Source: Entamoeba histolytica HM-1:IMSS (taxonomy: Eukaryota > Evosea > Mastigamoebida > Endamoebidae). From it: a stretch of 16,337 bases of DNA. This document shows, in pieces, positions 9,754 to 16,337 of the stretch. A model generated the notes under the pieces. It searched no databases and had not been told where the DNA came from. It was given only the letters and a program-made list of their open reading frames with translations. A program made the position numbers and the translations under genes. Position 1 is the stretch's first letter. Each line of letters begins with the position of its first letter. The DNA is taken from positions 1 to 16,337 of the forward strand of contig NW_001915183.1 in assembly GCF_000208925.1 (NCBI RefSeq). The letters are read 5' to 3'.

Positions 9754-12498
9754 TCATAATAATATTTCTAATTCATAACGACGATTCATATTATATTCAT
9801 CATCTTCAAGTACTGGATATGCAGCAACTAAACCATCTTGATTCCCAATATACATATTGTTATATACTCTCCAATATGGTTCTCTTACATGACGAGCTGG
9901 ATGAAATAATCCTTGTAAAACATATTGCATTAATACAAGAACTCCTAATGATACTCTAATACCTTCAAGAGCTTCTAATGTTGCGTTAATTACATGAGGA
10001 GAAGTTTCAAAAATATTAGGCCAAACATAATTTAACATATGAATCAAAGCATCTTCACAACCTAATCCATAAATACCTAATGAAATAAATTTTACAACAG
10101 TACATGCAGTTTGTCTATGAACAGCATCTTTTTCTGCAAGAGCATCACATAATAAAGGAATTACAGGATAAATATAATCTTTACTTTTTTCTCCAATATA
10201 TTCAAATAAAAAAGCAAATGCTTTTAATACACCAGTTTTAATATTAATATCAGGCATACGATATTCATTCATTAATGATGGAATAACAGTAAATGGTGCA
10301 CATGAATCTGCAACAACTGCAATTGCAATTGTAGTACATACTCTTAATTGACGATCTAATACTTTTAAATTATTAAGTAACATAATTAATACTTCTTGAG
10401 GACCAATTGCTTTTGCAATATCTCCAAAAGTATCAACAGTTGCACGTCTAATTGATTTTTTATGTGCTTTAAATGCATCAAGTAATTCATGACAAATTCT
10501 CATCCATTCTTTTAAATGAACCATTTCAGCACCTGTATCAGCTGATTTCTTTGCAATAATTCCAATTAATCCAATACATGCTTCTTCAATTCTTTCATTA
10601 GTATTTCTTAATATTGGAGTTAAACCAGGTACAAGATCACTAATAGATGGTCTTATTTCTTCTAAATTACATAAGGAAATTATTTCTTTAAGAGTAATCA
10701 TAGTAGAAGCCAATACTTCTGTATTTGACTCTCCTAATAATTCATATAAAATTTCACAAAGATCAATTAATGTTGGTTTTTGATTACATTTAATATATAA
10801 TCCACAAATATTCCCTAAAATTTCAACTGCACATTGTCGAATTTTTGGTGATTTATTATGAAATCTCCATTTAATATTTTCTGAAAATGCTTCAAGATAA
10901 GGAACTACTCTTTCACTAAAACAATTCATTATAAATGAAATACTTTGTAATGCTTGTGCATTTTCATCACCAGAAGTTTGTTCAATAAAAGCAAATGTTA
11001 ATCCATCAAATATTCTTTTTTCTAAATCTTCATCAATTTCATATATTCCAAATTGTTGAATTACTTTTTCCATTGCTTTTAATGTCATTTTTCTAAATGG
11101 TTCATTTTCATCTTTAAGAAAAACAACAATTTTTTCTAAAATATATTTTGCACCCATTTTTTGTGATAATAATAATGCTGTTTCAATAACTTCTTTACTT
11201 AATTTTTTATCAACTGAATTTCTTCTATGCCAAAATGATTCAAAAAATCTTTCTGCAATATTATTTTTTGATGTTTCTTTTCCAATAATTTCAACATTTA
11301 AACATTGTCTTATTACTTTTAATACAATTTTCTTCATTTCTTCATCTGATGTTTTAAATTCTCTTACAACAACTCTAATAATTTCCCATCCATATTTCGC
11401 TGCTATTTCTTCATCAACAACTGATATCACTTGTCCTGCTGCTTTAATATAAGATGCAAGTAATCTTCCTCTCATTCGTTTACATCCTTCAATAATTGGT
11501 TCTAATGTTTGTTCTAAAACATCTCCACCATATGGATATGATGCTTCTGCAAGTGCTGCAATAGCAAGTGCTGCAAATTTAGTTATATTAGCTTCAATAT
11601 CATTAAGTCTAGGAAAAACAATAGCAACAAGTGCTGATAAATGAGGAAGAACAGAACATCCCATTAAAATAGCAATTTGTTGAATACATTTTAATCCTGT
11701 ATGACGTGCATACCAACTTTTCTTTGATCCACAAACAGCTTTTAAAAAAGGAAGTAATGATGGTATTCCAATTGCTGCAGCAACAACAGAAAATGCACGA
11801 GCTGTTGTATTTCTAATTGATTCTTCAGGTGAATCAATATCTGGTCTCATAGCTGCTATCATTGTTTGAAGACCAGCAGCTTTAGCCAAATTTGATATAA
11901 TTTCTCTTCCTTCTACACGAGCAATAAAATCTGCATCATCAAGTAAAGGTGTTATAACAACTAATAATTTTGCAGTAAATGGACGAACTAAACTATCTAA
12001 TTTAAAAATAATACGATTTACTACTTTTACTAAAATATGTCTTTCTTGTTGTTCTAAAGTTATTGACATAAGTAATGGTAAAATTTGTTCAAATAATACT
12101 TCTGCTCCAAATTCTTTTGTTCTTTCAGTAAGTTGACGTAATGCTTGTTTTCTCATTGCAGGTGTTCCATTTTTAATTCTTAATAATAATCTTTTAAGTT
12201 GAATTTTTTTTCGTTCTTCACTTGATAATTCTGATTCATCTCGTTGTATTAAAGCATCTTCAAAAAATGCTCGTTCTCCTGGTTTTACATCTGGTAATGA
12301 TTCAATTTTATTTTGTATACCAATATCATTTGAAATTAAAGCAGGTGTTGCATCAGGTTTTTCATTTGTATCAATTAATGTTGAAACTACAGTAGGTTTT
12401 TCATCCCAACGTGATCTTCTTGGTCTTGGTGAATAATCAGATGAATATGATTCTGATCTTCTTCTATGACGACTTTCAGATTCACTACTGTTTGACAT
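9754..12498 (-). CDS. SF3B1: Splicing factor 3B subunit 1 (SF3B1/SAP155/Hsh155)
   Basis: A 914-aa core subunit of the SF3b complex of U2 snRNP, which clamps the branch-site duplex in the nucleus during spliceosome assembly. Residues 1-35 are Arg/Ser-rich and contain one U2AF-ligand motif, RSRWDEKP. From about residue 75 onward it is the HEAT-repeat superhelix, matching the human protein as I remember it almost throughout: LLLRIKNGTPAMRKQALRQLT, ARVEGREIISNLAKAAGL, RNTTARAF, GIPSLLPFLKAVC, ARHTGLK, LKAHKKSIRRATV, ETSPHVINATLEALEG, GLFHPARHVREPYW. The C-terminus RRYELEILL matches human RYELDYIL. Human SF3B1 is 1304 aa, so about 390 residues are missing, almost all at the N-terminus. The hotspot equivalents of human R625, H662 and K666 are kept (R229, H266, K270), but K700 is Asn304. 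Start: first ATG, giving a sensible RS-type N-terminus. No intron is needed. Confidence 0.98.
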   Translation of the reverse strand: MSNSSESESRHRRRSESYSSDYSPRPRRSRWDEKPTVVSTLIDTNEKPDATPALISNDIGIQNKIESLPDVKPGERAFFEDALIQRDESELSSEERKKIQLKRLLLRIKNGTPAMRKQALRQLTERTKEFGAEVLFEQILPLLMSITLEQQERHILVKVVNRIIFKLDSLVRPFTAKLLVVITPLLDDADFIARVEGREIISNLAKAAGLQTMIAAMRPDIDSPEESIRNTTARAFSVVAAAIGIPSLLPFLKAVCGSKKSWYARHTGLKCIQQIAILMGCSVLPHLSALVAIVFPRLNDIEANITKFAALAIAALAEASYPYGGDVLEQTLEPIIEGCKRMRGRLLASYIKAAGQVISVVDEEIAAKYGWEIIRVVVREFKTSDEEMKKIVLKVIRQCLNVEIIGKETSKNNIAERFFESFWHRRNSVDKKLSKEVIETALLLSQKMGAKYILEKIVVFLKDENEPFRKMTLKAMEKVIQQFGIYEIDEDLEKRIFDGLTFAFIEQTSGDENAQALQSISFIMNCFSERVVPYLEAFSENIKWRFHNKSPKIRQCAVEILGNICGLYIKCNQKPTLIDLCEILYELLGESNTEVLASTMITLKEIISLCNLEEIRPSISDLVPGLTPILRNTNERIEEACIGLIGIIAKKSADTGAEMVHLKEWMRICHELLDAFKAHKKSIRRATVDTFGDIAKAIGPQEVLIMLLNNLKVLDRQLRVCTTIAIAVVADSCAPFTVIPSLMNEYRMPDINIKTGVLKAFAFLFEYIGEKSKDYIYPVIPLLCDALAEKDAVHRQTACTVVKFISLGIYGLGCEDALIHMLNYVWPNIFETSPHVINATLEALEGIRVSLGVLVLMQYVLQGLFHPARHVREPYWRVYNNMYIGNQDGLVAAYPVLEDDEYNMNRRYELEILL

Positions 12499-12584
12499 AA
12501 ATGAAATGAAGAACCAAGATTTTTTTCTTTTTCTTTTTTTTATTTTTAATAAATGGTATTTAAAAAGAAAAAGATAAAAGAATA

Positions 12585-12589
12585 AATTA
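12585..12589 (-). terminator. Candidate poly(A) signal overlapping a stop codon
   Basis: TAATT on the minus strand, whose TAA is the stop codon of the two-exon gene. TAATT-type signals lie at or just after stops in many Entamoeba genes. Only 88 bases separate this stop from the SF3B1 ATG, so the signal must act within a very short space. Confidence 0.3.
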
Positions 12590-13835
12590 ATTGTATTTCC
12601 ATTCAGTGTTATATATTAATTTAAAGACAACTTTTTTTATTTCAATTAATCTAAGGTCCATTGTTTTAACAATATGAGAAAATAAAGGGAAATGTCTTCT
12701 TTTCCAGATATGATTAGAGAAAGGATAAATTGATGATATGTCTGGGATTTGATTATTTTCAAGATAAATCTTAAAATCACGCCATAATTCATAATATTCA
12801 TCTTCTGAATAAGGAAATTCAAACCTAGAAACAAAGACTTGAAGAGTAAGAGAGTAAGATGATGGTATATAATCAGATTTTATTACTTTTTTACCAATAT
12901 GATCATAAGGATATTGAGATAGATAATTTTCCATAAAAGAAGACATGTCATGAATAATATCACATTTATTTGGTTCATGTTCAATTAAACTAAGTGATAA
13001 ATAAAAGAAATAAACAAAAAAAGGAATAATAAACAAACGATAATAACATTAATCTAAAATTTTTTTTATCAAGAGCTTTTTGATATTCTTCAATGATAGT
13101 ATCTTCTTCACCTTCATTTCTAAGAAAAGAAATAAATTGAAAGATATAATAAGGAGAACCTCCTGAAGAAGAAATAGCTTTACAGAAATAATTAATAGAA
13201 AGATCAACATAATTACTATTTTTTTGAGGATCTTTAAGAAAATATTGATAAGCAGCTTTTGCCAAATAACCGTTAAAATAACAACTAGCATTTAAAATTT
13301 CTACTTCAGGAAAAGCATTTGCTTTTTGAATAATGTTAAAATATTGATGATTTTTATAAAGATAACTAATATATGAAATTGTATATTTTTCTGTTAAGAA
13401 AAATGGATGAAATTCATTTTTATTTAATGTAAGAAATTGTTGACAACAATTATTTCTAAATGAATGAAGAAGTTTAATAATTTGATCAATAATTCTTGAT
13501 GAAACTCTTAAATTTAATAATCTTCTATAACACGCTAAAAAACAATTTCTTAATTCAAGTCCTGTATATTCACTTCCAAATTTTTTTATTGAAAATCGTT
13601 TCCACATTGATTTAGTTGAATATCTTGAAAACGTCTGAATAATCGTCCCAATTACTAATTTCTCTTTAATTTCATCATTTTTATTAATAACATCATGAAG
13701 TATTTGTTCTACAATTCTTACAAATAATTTTTTAAATGAATTCTTATTTGTTGATGGAAATGCTTCACTTTCCATAAATAAATATGCAAGTCTTTCAATT
13801 TTATATCGATTGATTGTTGATTTTCTTAGTACCAT
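12587..13835 (-). CDS. Hypothetical two-exon alpha-helical protein, 399 aa
   Basis: I do not recognise this protein. Exon 1 is 13039-13835 and exon 2 is 12587-12989; joined they give exactly 400 codons including TAA. The unspliced frame stops at the TAG of the 3' splice site. The product is basic at the start (MVLRKSTINRYK) and looks mostly helical. Residues about 150-290 (for example YLAKAAYQYFLKDPQKNSNY, then DLSINYFCKAIS and IIEEYQKALDKK) have the spacing of TPR-like helical pairs. There is no signal peptide; the hydrophobic tail of the unspliced frame is an intron artefact. A TPR-like protein followed by a C-terminal helical part could be a scaffold such as an RNA polymerase I factor of the TAF1A/Rrn11 type, but that is a guess without motif support. 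It lies 88 bases upstream of SF3B1 on the same strand, and a LINE tail ends right before its ATG. Confidence 0.85.
12990..13038 (-). other. Spliceosomal intron, 49 nt
   Basis: The minus strand reads GTTTGT at the donor (13038-13033) and CACTTAG at the acceptor, matching the strict Entamoeba pattern of GTTTGT...TAG in a short T-rich intron. Removing it joins codons ...LMLLS to LIEHEPNK in a single frame with no gap, the Ser codon being split TC/T. The length is not a multiple of three and the acceptor TAG is an in-frame stop, so retention would truncate the protein after residue 281. Confidence 0.9.
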
Positions 13836-13882
13836 TACTTCTTTCTTTCTTCCTTTCTTATTTTTTTTATTATTTTTTTTTT

Positions 13883-13890
13883 AGTTCTTT
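13883..13890 (-). promoter_or_regulatory. GAAC-like element inside the LINE tail
   Basis: The minus strand reads TTTGAAAAAGAACTAAAA, with GAACT about 48 bases before the ATG of the two-exon gene. It fits the core of the Entamoeba GAAC promoter box. The left LINE has a related sequence at the same place (TTTGAAAAATGAATT near 9497-9511), so the motif comes from the element and not from original gene sequence. Confidence 0.35.
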
Positions 13891-14108
13891 TTCAAACACA
13901 GAAATTAACAAATGGTGTTTCAAGGATATTGAGCAATAACAATGTGTATGATAAAGAAAAATAAACAAAACATAGAAATCCATTGTCATATAAAAGAATG
14001 AATGTCAATAACAATAAATGGCAAAGAAATAATAATAATAAATGAAATACAAAGGAAAAATGGATTAGAAGAGAAATACAAAGAAAAACACAAAAAAAAA
14101 AAAAAAGG
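13883..14108 (-). repeat. LINE 3' tail module, right copy
   Basis: The counterpart of 9268-9510, in opposite orientation. It begins with a T run directly after the endonuclease stop at 14109, with no long spacer as in the left copy. The near-identical blocks are 14039-14071 and 13952-14021. It ends at TTTGAAAAAGAACT, after which an A-rich run leads into the leader of the two-exon gene. Confidence 0.8.
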
Positions 14109-16337
14109 TCAATTATTAGATATATCACCTATTGGATTTTCTTCATACTGAGAAGTGTTTATTTCAGTTTCTCCGATATGCTCTATTGGTGTTATTGAGT
14201 TCATTTCTAGCATGCTCGCATTAGATTGTTCTTCTTCTAATGTGCTGCCAGAATTGAATGTGTAAAACATTAAGTCTTTCATATTTTTTATTATTATTGT
14301 TCGTAGGATTTTGGAAAATTCTAATTTTAATTTCAGTGCTTTTAATCTTCTTGCTGACTCTTTATGTATTAATCCATTTATTGATAATATAACAGGTATT
14401 ATTTCTACATATATTAATTCTCTATTATTTCTTAATTTCTCTTGTAATTCTTTGTATTTATTTATTTTATGAATATAATTTAATTCTAAATTATTATCTT
14501 GACATATAACAACATCTATAATATATCATTTCTTTTCTTTCATATTTTGTTAATATATATCTATTCTTCTTTCATGGAAAGAATGGTCACTAACCAATAA
14601 ATCTTTATTGTAAATTATGACCATTTTATCATTATTAATACATTTAGGAGGATTATTAAAATCAATAGCATCAAATTCATTAAAATGTGTAATTAATATC
14701 TGTTTATATATTTGTTTACAAACATATTCATGTTTTGATATTTGATTCTTTTTCATTACATCCTAACAATATATGACTAATAGATGCTATTGTGTTATGA
14801 CAATGTTTACAATATTTTAAAGCATCATTTTGGAGTATTTTAGATTTAATACTTCCTGTCATAGTTACTCCTTCTTGCATCTTTACTATTTGGAGGAATT
14901 CATTTCTTTTTATATCTAATGACCTCCAAGTGGCTACTGTTAATTTCTTATCATTAAAAGTGCCATTTGCACATCTTATATATTCACCACATTTCTTTTC
15001 TTTCCATTCATTTAAATATCTATCATTTAATTCATTATTTATCCATTCAAATATTTCCTTTACATTGTGCTTTCTTTCATTTAATTCTATTACATTCATT
15101 AATTCATTAAAATTAATATTCTTACCAAATGCTTTCTTCATTCTTTTAATTATTCCATTTGGACTTTCTTTTATTGCTTCTATCATTTCTCCTATTTCTG
15201 TGCTTGATCTCCACTTATATTTTAAATATATTCTTAATAATTCTTTACCACATTCATCTCTTGCTGATATTAATCCTATTCCAAATTCATTTATTTTAAC
15301 ATACAATCTACTTTTTGGGATATTTCTACTGTATAATTGGAGGTGAATTAATGATTTTCTTATTTGTTTATCTATCTTCTCCAATTCTCCTAGTTTCCAT
15401 GGGACAATACTAAATCCATATCTTAATTTAGAGATTATATCACTATTAATCTTTCTTATTGTATTGGGGCTGCTGTATTTCATAGTGTTTAATGATGATA
15501 AAATAGAAGATATATCATTTAATATTCTTGTACAATATTTATTGATATTTACTTTATCTCCTATTTCAATACCAAGGTATTTATAATGATTATCATTAGT
15601 TACTCATGGTAGTTCAGCTAATTCACCATTTATTTGACTATTAATATTAGTCATTATCTCCATCTTTTCTACATTAATTTTTAATCCTATTGCATTAAAT
15701 ATTTCTTTAGTTAATTTGTAGGCTTTTTCCATTTCATCGAGGCTATTAGTCATTATCTTTAAATCATCAATATATAATATGTGGTTTAACTGTATTTGTT
15801 TTTCTTCTCCATTCATTTTAATATTTAATTTGCTTATTTGTTTATCTAATTGTTTAGATAGTATGTCAATAGATAATACAAATAAAAGTGGAGATAAACT
15901 GTCACCTTGTATTATTCATCTTTCTACATTAATTATACCCACACTTTCTTGATTATAATACAAATTAAGTTGTGTATTATTTAATATATATAATATACTA
16001 TTAATTACTACAAGTGGGATATTAAAATAAATTAAGCATTGTTTAATCCATTGATGATTAATACTATCATATGCTTTGGATATGTCATAATATGTTTCTA
16101 CCCACTTCCATTTAGCCTTTAATAATAATTGTTGGATTATAGTGTTGTATAATAATCCTTCTTTTGATGATATGTATATTTCTTACATCCAATTTGATTT
16201 AATGATAATTGTTTTTCAATTGGATTTAGCATCAACTGGCTTTCTATTTTCATTTTTAATATTGATGTGTATACTTTTAACAGACAATTTAAGCAAGTTA
16301 TTGTTGTAATTCTGTGTGTCTAATTTATCTCATTTAT
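14109..16337 (-). pseudogene. LINE reverse transcriptase/RLE endonuclease ORF, partial and broken
   Basis: From the window edge: ITCLNCLLKVYTSIL (RT), a frame shift near 16170, YYDISKAYDSINHQW, then R-TGA-IIQGDSLSPLLF (TGA at 15916-15918), YIDD (15763-15774), ELP-TGA-VTND (15604-15606), HYKYLGI, then an open stretch from 15483 (thumb and linker) to the CCHC finger CKHCHNTIASISHILLGC (about 14762-14815). A one-base shift near 14750 moves to the next frame. The RLE part follows: ERRIDIY, TAA (14550), TGA (14526), then IIDVVI and HKINKYKEL, ending with TGA at 14109. RIDI stands where R2-type nucleases have PD. The sequence 5' of the RT is outside the window. Compared with the left copy, it keeps the full RT-to-finger spacing. 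Confidence 0.87.

Larger units (their letters stand above)
13859..16337 (-). mobile_element. 3' part of a second, diverged LINE
   Basis: A LINE on the minus strand, cut by the window edge on its 5' side. It holds most of the RT, the CCHC finger, the RLE nuclease, a 3' UTR (13883-14108) and an A-rich end on the minus strand (about 13859-13882). It is related to the left LINE in every domain but clearly diverged in protein sequence, and so is a different subfamily or an old copy. It is better preserved in the RT: between about 16165 and 14728 the only stops are two TGAs. Its 3' end lies about 25 bases before the ATG of the two-exon gene, in the same orientation. Confidence 0.88.

Noticed and set aside
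12556..12564. GTATTTAAA, matching the Entamoeba TATA-like box, between SF3B1 and the two-exon gene
   Set aside because: It points along the + strand, away from the SF3B1 start, and no + strand gene follows. Probably chance.
1..16337. tRNA, rRNA, CRISPR array, bacterial operon or prophage
   Set aside because: No cloverleaf, rRNA core motif, regular spacer array or bacterial gene was seen; the content is eukaryotic.

Overview
The window looks like nuclear DNA of an Entamoeba-type amoeba. It is extremely A+T-rich between genes, genes are compact, and there is a BspA-like leucine-rich repeat (LRR) gene of the Entamoeba type. It also holds a 49-nt intron with a GTTTGT donor and TAG acceptor, and two decayed LINEs with R4/Dong-like reverse transcriptase and restriction-like endonuclease (RLE) domains. 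The genus is an inference; the species cannot be read from the sequence.

Layout. 1-3081 has no gene and is made of alternating T-rich and A-rich low-complexity blocks, with at least one duplicated segment of about 0.3-0.4 kb. 3082-4299 (-) encodes a 405-aa BspA-type LRR protein. 4300 to about 4925 is AT-rich spacer. About 4926-9510 (+) is a nearly full-length LINE broken by stops, frameshifts and an internal deletion: a basic and coiled-coil first part, then reverse transcriptase, a CCHC zinc finger and the endonuclease, then a 3' tail. About 9511-9753 is a short spacer that contains a convincing box C/D snoRNA candidate (9625-9696, +). 9754-12498 (-) is the U2 snRNP splicing factor SF3B1. 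12587-13835 (-) is a 399-aa unrecognised gene in two exons. About 13859-16337 (-) is the 3' part of a second, diverged LINE that runs off the window.

The two LINEs point their 3' ends at each other and bracket the snoRNA candidate, SF3B1 and the two-exon gene. Their proteins are clearly diverged, yet their 3' tails share a module that is nearly identical over long stretches. The right-hand LINE ends directly in front of the two-exon gene, so that gene's upstream control sequence, including a GAAC-like box, lies in LINE sequence.

Points most worth a second look: the snoRNA candidate; the excess of in-frame TGA in the LINE reading frames, including one at the same reverse-transcriptase position in both copies; the shared 3' module; the LINE-derived upstream region; and SF3B1 with a natural Asn at the position matching human Lys700.
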